Shown here: in pieces, positions 18,389-27,251 of the stretch | Position numbering within the stretch: position 1 is the stretch's first letter | Layout: each line of letters begins with the position of its first letter | The notes under the pieces: model-generated | The model's database searches: none | The model's input: the letters and a program-made list of their open reading frames with translations, nothing else | What the model was told of the DNA's origin: nothing | Made by a program: the position numbers and the translations under genes | Origin: Bacteriovoracaceae bacterium | Lineage (GTDB): Bacteria; Bdellovibrionota; Bacteriovoracia; Bacteriovoracales; Bacteriovoracaceae | Assembly: GCA_021737405.1 (NCBI GenBank) | Contig: JAIPEG010000001.1 | Span: 248,001 to 312,000 of the forward strand | DNA length: 64,000 bases | Direction of reading: 5' to 3'

Positions 18389-20023
18389 CTACTGAGAGAC
18401 TTTCCAGAATTCCGTACCAACACCAAACTTGAATGTGTCGCCTGGTCTTTCTATTCTGTCACTGTAGCCGTAAAACCCGAACTTTGGGTTAAAAAGAAAT
18501 GCATAAGGAACATCCTCCGCAATAAGTTTGAAAGCTTCGCGAAGAATTGGGATTCTTTTTTCTCTCTCTAGAGTTTCTCTCGCTTCATCGATGAGTTGAT
18601 CGACTCTCTTGTTTTCATAACTGACAAAGTTTGAGCCTGTATTCTTTGCGGAGTCTGAGTGCCAAATTTGCTTAGGGTCGTAATCAACTGAACCACCAGA
18701 CCAACCAAGTCTTACAGCTTCAAATTTACGTTCATTTAAAAGAGTAATGAATGTGTTCCACTCAACAACTTTAATCTGAACGTCGATTCCTGATTTCTTG
18801 GCATCTTGTTGAAAAGTCACAAGGTACTTTGTGAACTCTTTATTTGGCTCTAGGATCGTGAAGCGAAATGGTGTCTTTGTCCCATTGATCACTTTATCGA
18901 GAATTTGATCACCATCTGTGTCTTTCCAACCATTCTTTCTTAAAAGTTCAAGAGCCTTTTTAGGATCAAAAGCAACTGGTTTTACACTCGGATCAGCATA
19001 AATAGATTGCTGATACCATGGCCCTGTAGCAGGTAGGCGAAGACCGTAGTCATATTTCTCAATCATCTTCTCACGATCAATAAGATGATAAAGGGCCATA
19101 CGAACTTCTTTTGAGCTAAAGAGATCGTTCTTTAAATTCCAACCAATAAAGCCGTAACCCTTAGGTGCTGAGTTTTCAAACTTAACTTTCTTTACTGACT
19201 TGCCCCACTTCTTACCACCAGTTTTCTTTACGAATTCTTCAGCCGTCAATGAGTTGAAATCAAGATCGCCTTTTTCTAAGCGTTGAATGGCGATATTTCC
19301 TTCTTTAATAAAACGCATTCTAATGCGAGCAAAGTTATGCTTAGTGGGATAAGTCGTATTTCCCCACCACTCTTTGTTTTTTTCAAGCACAATAAATTTC
19401 CCACGACTCCAGTCTGCAAAAGTGTATGGACCAGTTCCTACGAGAGTTTTATTGAGTTCCTTTTCTTGTTCTTCATTTGGATTTTCGTAGAGATGTTTTG
19501 GAACAACGCCCATACCAGCGACGACGTCAAAGTTGGCAAAGTATTTCTTCTTGGCCTTAAACTCTACTTTCTTGCCTCCATCTAGAACCTTACAGTATTC
19601 AATATTTTCAAAGTAAGACTTAGAGTGAGCTGTTTTGTATTTATTTTCAGGGTCCATGATGGCTTCAAATGTAAATTTGATATCCTCTGCAGTGAAAGGC
19701 TTTCCATCGTGCCACTTAACGCCTTCTCTTAGAGTAAAAGTGTAAACCAGACCATCCGCTGACGTTTCCCAAGAAGTTGCAAGGGCCGGCTGCCATTCAT
19801 AATTTTCAACATTACGTTCAGCAAGACCTTCAATAATATATCCCTGTACCTGACTAGCGTAGAAATCAGTTGAGGAAAGTGGATTCAAAGTCGTTGGTTG
19901 TTGGGTAAGATTAAAGTTAAAAGTGTCGTCTGAGCTTCCAGCCTTTTTACCCTCTTTGTTACAAGAAACAGTAAGAGTTATAGACATTAAAATGGACACC
20001 AATAAAACGAAATTCAATTTCAT
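18389..20023 (-). CDS. Peptide ABC transporter substrate-binding lipoprotein (family 5)
   Basis: A 544-residue solute-binding protein of the OppA/DppA/YejA class. The N-terminus is a lipoprotein signal with the lipobox LTVSC (Cys21), followed by a polar linker, so it should be anchored in the periplasm. TLNPLSSTDFYASQVQGYI and the WHDGKPFTAEDIKFTFEAI segment are the diagnostic family-5 motifs; the C-terminal YAFLFNPKFGFYGYSDR is also typical. GAGGGA before the ATG gives a good ribosome site. It heads a three-gene operon with the two permeases. Peptide specificity is inferred from family and operon, and nickel or oligosaccharide binders share the fold. Confidence 0.9.
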   Translation of the reverse strand: MKLNFVLLVSILMSITLTVSCNKEGKKAGSSDDTFNFNLTQQPTTLNPLSSTDFYASQVQGYIIEGLAERNVENYEWQPALATSWETSADGLVYTFTLREGVKWHDGKPFTAEDIKFTFEAIMDPENKYKTAHSKSYFENIEYCKVLDGGKKVEFKAKKKYFANFDVVAGMGVVPKHLYENPNEEQEKELNKTLVGTGPYTFADWSRGKFIVLEKNKEWWGNTTYPTKHNFARIRMRFIKEGNIAIQRLEKGDLDFNSLTAEEFVKKTGGKKWGKSVKKVKFENSAPKGYGFIGWNLKNDLFSSKEVRMALYHLIDREKMIEKYDYGLRLPATGPWYQQSIYADPSVKPVAFDPKKALELLRKNGWKDTDGDQILDKVINGTKTPFRFTILEPNKEFTKYLVTFQQDAKKSGIDVQIKVVEWNTFITLLNERKFEAVRLGWSGGSVDYDPKQIWHSDSAKNTGSNFVSYENKRVDQLIDEARETLEREKRIPILREAFKLIAEDVPYAFLFNPKFGFYGYSDRIERPGDTFKFGVGTEFWKVSQ

Positions 20024-20133
20024 ATATTTATCCCTCGAAAATTTAATAGCTTTAAAACTGCTCTACACTAATTGAAATTAGACAAAAATTGAAGGAAAAG
20101 GTCAGGAAAGGCTTAAAATGATTAAGGGATACC

Positions 20134-20835
20134 TTATTTAGGAAAATAGAGCCTTGGGTCAAGGGCCCAGCGATCAACCTTGAGGTTCTTGTCATCAATT
20201 CTATATTTTTCGAGTTTATTATCGATATCGAGGATTCTTCCCTCTAGGTCTTTGTAATTACGATAAGAAGTAAGGCGATCTTCCTCGATACTTCCTAGCT
20301 CCTCGCGCCATTCTGCCTCCAGCTTATCACGAAGAACTTTATAACGCAGATTGACAGCATTCACCTTTTCAATGTGGTTATCCAGGTTCTGTTGATTTTT
20401 TAAAAGACGAGAGTTTAACGCGAGGCGCTTTTTTAATAATATTTTAAGAAGTTCTTTTCCCATCTTGAGGTTGTTAACCAGGTCCTGACTAAAGAGCACA
20501 ATGTAGCCACCCTCTGCTGTATAAATAAAACGCTTGCAGTAACCAAACTCTGGAACCTTAAGGAGCAAATAGTTATTCGACTTTCCAACAACGTAACCTT
20601 TGCATTTTAATTCCGGACCTCTCTCATCCCAAAACTCTAATTGGTCTCTCTTGTTGAGATACTTCATATTTACGAAATCAATCTTTAAACGAATAAGACC
20701 TGCTTCTTCGTTAATGCGAGAGATTCTTCCTGAAAAAATACCAAGGCGCTTTGATTGACCTTCAGTTAAAACGGCTGAGTTTACATCTGTAAAAAAGAGC
20801 ATTGAGAACAATGTAAAAAATAATAAGCGCACCAT
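20134..20835 (-). CDS. Exported protein of unknown function with C-terminal coiled coil
   Basis: A 233-residue protein not recognised as any named family. Residues 1-20 (RLLFFTLFSMLFFTDVNSA) form a signal peptide. Residues 25-105 look beta-rich and contain two Cys (LKCKGYVVG, FGYCKRF) that could pair in the periplasm; the repeated 'short strand, basic, acidic' pattern resembles a small barrel. From about residue 118 to 220 it is continuous helix rich in Lys, Glu and Leu with heptad spacing, so a coiled coil is likely. The gene stands alone on the minus strand. Its function is unknown. Confidence 0.65.
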   Translation of the reverse strand: MVRLLFFTLFSMLFFTDVNSAVLTEGQSKRLGIFSGRISRINEEAGLIRLKIDFVNMKYLNKRDQLEFWDERGPELKCKGYVVGKSNNYLLLKVPEFGYCKRFIYTAEGGYIVLFSQDLVNNLKMGKELLKILLKKRLALNSRLLKNQQNLDNHIEKVNAVNLRYKVLRDKLEAEWREELGSIEEDRLTSYRNYKDLEGRILDIDNKLEKYRIDDKNLKVDRWALDPRLYFPK

Positions 20836-20922
20836 ACACTCTATTATAGAGAGATTAGAATAATTCTAAAGAAGGAAGTAAGTGCCCGATGAATTTACTA
20901 TGGATCTTTTACGAATGGCCGA

Positions 20923-21420
20923 CTAATCGTCACCGTCATCTTGACTAAAATTGTCTTCGATAGATTCTAAAGAATGCTCTAGCATGCCAAAGGAAGCATC
21001 TGGAGTTTCGACCTGAGGAGGTTTTTCCTTTCGATAGGAGTCTAACTCGGCACCAATATAGAGCTGAAGCAATTCATAGCCTTCCTCTAATTCTTTAATG
21101 GCATGGCGGACATGTTCATTAACTGTTCCAGGCATATCGTTAGTAACCATTAGGTACCATTTAAGATCATCAACCAATGCATAAAACTGATCAAGGCCCA
21201 CAATAACCTCTTCACCACAGTTCATAAGATCTTTAACCGTTACGTCATCATATCGATGTTTAAAAACTTCTGGAAAATGTTCACGAGTTCTCTTTGCTGA
21301 AAAAAATTGCATATACTCTGGTTCGCGATACTTTATTCTTTCAAACACTCTTTGAGCGTCAAGACGAAGAATCGTTATTATCTTAAGGGCTTCATTGTCT
21401 TTTCTTTGCTTCTCGTTCAT
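20923..21420 (-). CDS. Hypothetical cytosolic helical protein
   Basis: A 165-residue protein with no signal peptide or membrane segment and no family I recognise. It is mostly helical and charged, opening with RKDNEALKIITILRLDAQRV; the last ~25 residues are acidic (EDNFSQDDGDD). It overlaps the preceding gene by four bases (ATGA), so the two are translationally coupled and probably form partners. Codon usage and ribosome context look like those of a real gene. Confidence 0.6.
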   Translation of the reverse strand: MNEKQRKDNEALKIITILRLDAQRVFERIKYREPEYMQFFSAKRTREHFPEVFKHRYDDVTVKDLMNCGEEVIVGLDQFYALVDDLKWYLMVTNDMPGTVNEHVRHAIKELEEGYELLQLYIGAELDSYRKEKPPQVETPDASFGMLEHSLESIEDNFSQDDGDD

Positions 21421-21884
21421 GACTCTCCTCCCATTTGTGGAAGACGTGCTCTCCTACCACCGGGCCAGCGTTCACTCAAAGCATCTTTGCCAGAAAATTC
21501 ATTCAGAACTTTAGAAATAATGTCGTCGGCCATCAAGGGCAATTTTAACACTATATAGTCTTTTTTGGGCTTAAAAGAAGCGTAGTCTTGAACTTCTTTA
21601 AAAGACGTTAAATGAAGAATAGAAATTCTTCCAGACTTTAAGTAGAAGTCAAAATGGCGCTTTTTACATTCTAAAAGTTTGTGATATTGCGCAATCGTTT
21701 TTGTAAGAATAATAACGGGAACTTTTCTTTTTGAGAGAAAGAAATCTATCTCATTTGGCTTAACAGGAACAAGAGAGACATTCGCCTGCCTCAGTCTTGC
21801 CGCTAGATGAATGAAATCATTATCTAGTTTCGATGCCCATTGAATGTAGAGAATATAATCTTCTGCTGTTTCAAAGCCTTCCAT
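21417..21884 (-). CDS. Hypothetical protein with alternating alpha/beta pattern
   Basis: A 155-residue protein without signal peptide. The pattern of hydrophobic strands followed by amphipathic helices (VSLVPVKP ... VPVIILTKT ... ISILHLTSF ... DYIVLKLPL) suggests a receiver-like or Rossmann-like alpha/beta fold, and the LKLPLMADDIISKVLNEF ending resembles the last helix of response-regulator receivers. However, I cannot place the acidic pocket and phosphorylatable Asp with confidence, so this is at best a degenerate receiver. It is the first gene of the two-gene unit with 20923-21420. Confidence 0.55.
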   Translation of the reverse strand: MEGFETAEDYILYIQWASKLDNDFIHLAARLRQANVSLVPVKPNEIDFFLSKRKVPVIILTKTIAQYHKLLECKKRHFDFYLKSGRISILHLTSFKEVQDYASFKPKKDYIVLKLPLMADDIISKVLNEFSGKDALSERWPGGRRARLPQMGGES

Positions 21885-21925
21885 AGAGGACTTATCGACT
21901 AATTATGTAATCGATCAAGCCCCTC

Positions 21926-22711
21926 TTAAAAGGCCACCTGAATAGGCAACTTTTTCCTACCAAAGGCGATAAGCCTTAAAAGAAACGCCAAAATCACGCC
22001 AAAAAGAACAGTAATGGGACCATTGCCGGGACCACTTGGTGGATTTCCCTTTATAAACGCCACACTTCCACACGCTAAGGCATTTGCCGCTTCTCCCTCG
22101 CCCTTGGCAAGCTCAGAGACAAAACCGACTTCCTGGCGTCTTTGGGTTTCATTTATAGCAGCAACAGCACCAGAGGTGTCGTCATTGCTAAGTTGATTAT
22201 TTCCTTGAAGGGAAGCGTACATAACAGCGTTACTAAAAGGAGAATGATCGAGACCGATAACGTGCCCCAATTCATGGAGAATAGTCTGATAAAGAATATT
22301 AGATAGATTATTTCTTAACGCTGTATTTTCACCATTTAAAATAATTTCAAAACGAGAAAAGTAGGTGCCTGTTCTATAGCGGACTGTTACGGCAAGAGTT
22401 GTGCTGGGATTAAAGCCGGTTTCAGCGGCAAAATTATTACTCCAGCGAATCGCATTTCCAAAGGGGCTGCCGCCAACATCAGCACTTCCTGGAATATTCC
22501 AAATTTCTTTTCCCACACTATCTTCCCATGCACTAACCGCCTGAGAGACGAGTGTAGATAAAACCTGACCTTCACTTTGATTAGTAGCAAAATTTTGAGC
22601 ACTAACAGGAAGTTCCGACCAATAAATTCCCGCTTGAAAATCACTAGTAAAATTGAAGGCAAAAGAGTTGATACTTAGACCTAAGAAGGCCCAAAGGATT
22701 AGGGGTTTCAT
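21926..22711 (-). CDS. Secreted matrixin-type (M10) zinc metalloprotease with C-terminal membrane anchor
   Basis: The zinc motif HELGHVIGLDH follows the HExxHxxGxxH consensus, and VMYASL downstream is the Met-turn, so the protease is likely active. The ATG at 22711 is preferred because AAGGA lies eight bases before it and it places a clean signal peptide (MKPLILWAFLGLSINSFAF) at the N-terminus; an in-frame ATG at 22744 would add 11 residues. No long propeptide with a cysteine switch is visible. The C-terminus has a GNPPSGPGNGP linker, about 18 hydrophobic residues (ITVLFGVILAFLLRLIAF) and then GRKK, an arrangement like sorting or anchoring tails. A role in digesting prey or host proteins is plausible but inferred. 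261 residues. Confidence 0.85.
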   Translation of the reverse strand: MKPLILWAFLGLSINSFAFNFTSDFQAGIYWSELPVSAQNFATNQSEGQVLSTLVSQAVSAWEDSVGKEIWNIPGSADVGGSPFGNAIRWSNNFAAETGFNPSTTLAVTVRYRTGTYFSRFEIILNGENTALRNNLSNILYQTILHELGHVIGLDHSPFSNAVMYASLQGNNQLSNDDTSGAVAAINETQRRQEVGFVSELAKGEGEAANALACGSVAFIKGNPPSGPGNGPITVLFGVILAFLLRLIAFGRKKLPIQVAF

Positions 22712-22770
22712 TTTAAACATCCTTGTTCTCACCACCCAACTCATCCTAAGTTGGGTTTACTGAATGCTTC

Positions 22771-23136
22771 TTAAGCCTTTTGAAGCTCAAAGGAACAAGC
22801 AAGTCCCTCTTGTGCATAGACTTTAAATGTTTCACCTGCTTTGAAATGGTGGGGACCACCTTTTAAGACTGTGAGAGAAAACTCTTCTCCTAGATCACCT
22901 TTTATTTTTTCAGTGACTTTAAAGAGAATGGTTTCCTGGGGAAGTGAAGAAAAAGGAGCACGCGAATCGCTAATTTCTTTTACCACACCCGTAAATCCTG
23001 TGTTGCAAGATTCCGGTGAGAAATTCGTCGTTGCCATAACATTGTTGGAGAGAGAGATGAAAAGGACAAACATTCCAGTTTTAATTCGCGAGAAAAAAAT
23101 AACAGCTACTCGCAGTGTGGGAAAGTTAAGCCTCAT
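22771..23136 (-). CDS. Small exported protein of unknown function
   Basis: A 121-residue protein. AAGGAG seven bases before the ATG supports this start. The first ~35 residues contain a basic head and a hydrophobic stretch (GMFVLFISLSNNVMA), which reads as a slightly long signal peptide. The mature part has SPESCNTGFTGVVKEI, ILFKVTEKIKGDLGEEFSL and FKVYAQEGLACSF, a beta-rich pattern reminiscent of small OB-like or fibronectin-like secreted domains; two Cys could form a disulphide. It lies 26 bases upstream of the metalloprotease on the same strand and probably shares its transcript. Confidence 0.6.
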   Translation of the reverse strand: MRLNFPTLRVAVIFFSRIKTGMFVLFISLSNNVMATTNFSPESCNTGFTGVVKEISDSRAPFSSLPQETILFKVTEKIKGDLGEEFSLTVLKGGPHHFKAGETFKVYAQEGLACSFELQKA

Positions 23137-23453
23137 CCTTGTGCTCCTTTCTTCAATTATTGTCTTCCATGACTTTCTTCTTAAGGACTGGTCATCCTAA
23201 CCTGTCTTGCCTAAGTATAAAGCACAAAGCGTGCCAACATTGAAAAGTAGCTAAAGACCCTTTAATACGTGGGGTCGGCCATTTCAGTGGATCAAATAAG
23301 GACCAAAATAGAGACATTAATCAGACTTTTAACTACTTACGAGAAGTGCCAAAGGGAACCTCTATGTCAAAAAATAGTCCTCACTAAATTTTAGTGAAAC
23401 TTGCAATCCCTATCACTTAACTATTACAGAGACTTAAAATTAGAAATTTCTGT
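23137..23453. other. Intergenic stretch without a supported gene
   Basis: About 317 bases between two minus-strand genes. No ORF with a credible start and ribosome site was found. It contains a 7+1+7 inverted repeat CACTAAA-T-TTTAGTG at 23382-23396 and the short palindrome AGAAATTTCT at 23442-23451, just past the stop of the 23454 gene. Either might help end that transcript, but neither has a convincing U-tract. The promoter for the 22771/21926 pair should also lie here. Confidence 0.5.
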
Positions 23454-24167
23454 TTAAATAAGTCTAGAACTTAGAAAGAGCTCTGGCATAAATTCTTGAT
23501 CATTAGCTTTTAATTTATGAAGGGCTTCATAAGTACATGGAAGTTCATCAGGACCAAACATTTCTAAACAATTTTGGAGATCTTCCATGGTGTCAATATC
23601 TGACCACTCATTCAAAAGTTTGACCTCATAGCCCTTATTCTGAAAACTTCTCACAAGCGAAGTTCCCACATTTTCTGGTGCACTATTAATTTCAAAGCAA
23701 CTGGCCGCCTCTCTAGGGCCTGCGACGAAGTAAATCCCACCATCATTGTCGGGACCTAAATAAATGATCTTACTCTCCATTTTCAAATCTTTTATAAAAT
23801 GAAAAGGAAAGTGAGGAAGGTCAGTACCAGTTAAATAAAAAAACGGGGTTTCTATTTGAGATAGGCCTTCTGCTATTCTTTCAAAGAAGCCCAACTTATT
23901 TTGAAAAATTATCTCTAATGGATTTAAAGAAGATCCGCCTAGGATTTCACTGATCTGCGTTTTCTCTAACTCAGATTCAAGGTCCAGAAGAGGTCTTAGG
24001 GGTAAATCACAATGAATACTATAGCGACTTAAAAAGTCTTTAAAGAAGGCCTTATAAAGAAGAAGGCATTTTTCTGGGTTATCAGGAAAGAGCCTTGTTT
24101 TAACAAGGCCATATCTTGGAGCTTTACCAAAGAGAACGAATTCAATATTTGAACTATTCGACGCCAT
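23454..24167 (-). CDS. TIGR04282-like (DUF2064) nucleotide-diphospho-sugar transferase-fold protein
   Basis: A 237-residue protein of the 'selenium/arsenosugar-associated glycosyltransferase 1' family. The N-terminal LFGKAPRYGLVKTRLFP is the family signature, and FYLTGTDLPHFP with YLGPDNDGGIYFVAG match the later conserved Asp-containing segments. The fold is GT-A-like. Some members have been linked to arsenosugar synthesis, but most are uncharacterised, and no arsenic gene is near. It overlaps lepB by 14 bases, so the two are co-expressed. No signal or membrane segment. Confidence 0.8.
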   Translation of the reverse strand: MASNSSNIEFVLFGKAPRYGLVKTRLFPDNPEKCLLLYKAFFKDFLSRYSIHCDLPLRPLLDLESELEKTQISEILGGSSLNPLEIIFQNKLGFFERIAEGLSQIETPFFYLTGTDLPHFPFHFIKDLKMESKIIYLGPDNDGGIYFVAGPREAASCFEINSAPENVGTSLVRSFQNKGYEVKLLNEWSDIDTMEDLQNCLEMFGPDELPCTYEALHKLKANDQEFMPELFLSSRLI

Positions 24168-24891
24168 TAAAGAAAGTGGTACCTATTCTCCAAGGTCTCA
24201 TATGAAAAGGTTCATGTGACCAAGGATAGACCATATTAAACCAAACAAACAAGGCCTTACCTCTAATATGGCTCTCGGGAACAAATCCCCAAATCCTAGA
24301 ATCTGAAGAATGATCTCGGTTATCTCCCATCATGAAATAATGCCCTTCGGGAACCGTTACTTTCATCTGACCCCTATGAACAGGCATGGCCTCATTATGA
24401 GCAATAATATGTTTTATCGGTCCATTTTGAATCTTAAAAAACTTCATATCAAGCATGCGGCCGTTTCCGTCGTAGAGTTCTCTAAACTCATTGGCCATTT
24501 CAGGAGTAACCTCTTCTCCCTTTATTTCTTTATCATTAACAAATACTCGATTATCAAAAACTTCAATTGTATCACCAGGAAGAGCAACTAACCTTTTCAC
24601 ATAAAGAATGCTGCGATCATTTGGAAATTCAAAGACCATGATGTCGCCCTTTTTGGGCTGCGTGAATTCTGTTAAGTAAACGGGATCACCAAACCATTCT
24701 GAAAAGGGAAGCTTTAGACCATACTGCATTTTATTAACGAGAATAAAATCACCAATGGCCATAGAAGGTAGCATTGAACCAGAGGGAATATGATTGGGCT
24801 CAAAGAATGTTGATTTGAACCCAAATACACCTAAAAAGATAAGGATATAAGAAATTATCTCTTTTTTAATTTTTTCTTTGTCCCAATTCAT
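24154..24891 (-). CDS. lepB: Signal peptidase I
   Basis: A 245-residue membrane protease that removes signal peptides of exported proteins on the periplasmic face. One N-terminal transmembrane segment (IISYILIFLGVFGF) is followed by PSGSMLPSMAIGDFI with nucleophile Ser39. YVKRLVALPGDTIEV supplies the general-base Lys99. GHYFMMGDNRDHSSDSR is the conserved box E. All catalytic elements of the Ser-Lys dyad are present, and the length is normal for a single-span type. Many genes in this window encode exported proteins that would be its substrates. Confidence 0.95.
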   Translation of the reverse strand: MNWDKEKIKKEIISYILIFLGVFGFKSTFFEPNHIPSGSMLPSMAIGDFILVNKMQYGLKLPFSEWFGDPVYLTEFTQPKKGDIMVFEFPNDRSILYVKRLVALPGDTIEVFDNRVFVNDKEIKGEEVTPEMANEFRELYDGNGRMLDMKFFKIQNGPIKHIIAHNEAMPVHRGQMKVTVPEGHYFMMGDNRDHSSDSRIWGFVPESHIRGKALFVWFNMVYPWSHEPFHMRPWRIGTTFFNGVE

Positions 24892-24957
24892 AAATAAAGA
24901 TTCCTTATCATTTAATTTCTTTTCATAAATTTATAGCAAAGTTTTTTGCCCTCTGCC

Positions 24958-24988
24958 AAAAAAAAAGGCCTCCGATTAAGGAGGCCTT
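24958..24988 (-). terminator. Rho-independent terminator of groES-groEL
   Basis: On the minus strand, AAGGCCTCC and GGAGGCCTT form a perfect 9-base-pair stem around a 6-base loop (24965-24988), followed by a run of about nine T residues. It lies 26 bases past the groEL stop. Confidence 0.92.
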
Positions 24989-25013
24989 CATCAAAGCGAA
25001 TTTGTGGGGGGGA

Positions 25014-26678
<1,665 letters not shown>

Positions 26679-26734
26679 CTATTTTAAATAATTAGCTTTA
26701 ACTTTTTGGTTGATCTTACAATTAGCGATAAGGC

Positions 26735-27022
26735 TTATTGTAAAACTCCAAGGATGTCGTCTTCTCTCATAATAAGAAGCTCTTTTCCTTCTACCTTAAC
26801 TTCTGTTCCAGCATACTTTCCGAAAAGAATAGTCTCGCCTTCTTTAACGTCTAGAGCACGAACTGTTCCATCGTTATTTCTGTAACCAGTACCAACAGCA
26901 ATAATTTTGCCTTGAGCAGGTTTCTCTTTGTTGTTGTCAGGAATAATGATCCCGCCAGCAGTTTTTGTTTCTTCTTCAAGTCTTTCGACGAGTACGCGGT
27001 CTTGCAAAGGTCTTACTTGCAT
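26735..27022 (-). CDS. groS: Co-chaperonin GroES
   Basis: Seven-subunit lid for GroEL. 95 residues from the ATG at 27022 ([15 protein letters not shown]), chosen because GGAGG lies five bases before it; a TTG at 27034 lies within that ribosome site and is not the start. [16 protein letters not shown] is the mobile loop that contacts GroEL, and [11 protein letters not shown] and EDDILG-like segments match the family. First gene of the groES-groEL operon. Confidence 0.97.
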   Translation of the reverse strand: MQVRPLQDRVLVERLEEETKTAGGIIIPDNNKEKPAQGKIIAVGTGYRNNDGTVRALDVKEGETILFGKYAGTEVKVEGKELLIMREDDILGVLQ

Positions 27023-27087
27023 ACGTTCCTCCAATTTTTGTAGTGCGACAATGCGCGTTTAAAACACTAAAATTTGTTTCGAGACAC

Positions 27088-27115
27088 AATCTAATAGCGA
27101 TTTGATCAGTGTCAA
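27088..27115 (-). promoter_or_regulatory. Predicted promoter of groES-groEL
   Basis: On the minus strand, TTGACA (27115-27110) and TAGATT (27093-27088) are 16 bases apart, about 66 bases before the groES ATG. CTTGAC followed at about the same distance by CTATTAG also resembles heat-shock-sigma promoters of some proteobacteria. No CIRCE repeat (TTAGCACTC-N9-GAGTGCTAA) was found between this promoter and groES, so HrcA control is not supported. Confidence 0.5.
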
Positions 27116-27251
27116 GGGTGGCCCATATAAAAAAAATCAATGTTTCTGGGCTTTTATTAAGTATAAAAGTAAGAAATAGGTTATATAAGGGGCTAAGCTA
27201 GTGTAAATTCAGGATTATAACGATCACTCTCTAATTTAAGGAATTATAGCC

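Noticed and set aside
22841-23200. 119-codon plus-strand open frame
   Set aside because: It lies antisense to the small exported protein at 22771-23136, which has a strong ribosome site and a signal peptide.
27035-27251. CIRCE heat-shock operator before groES
   Set aside because: No nine-base inverted repeat matching the CIRCE pattern is present.
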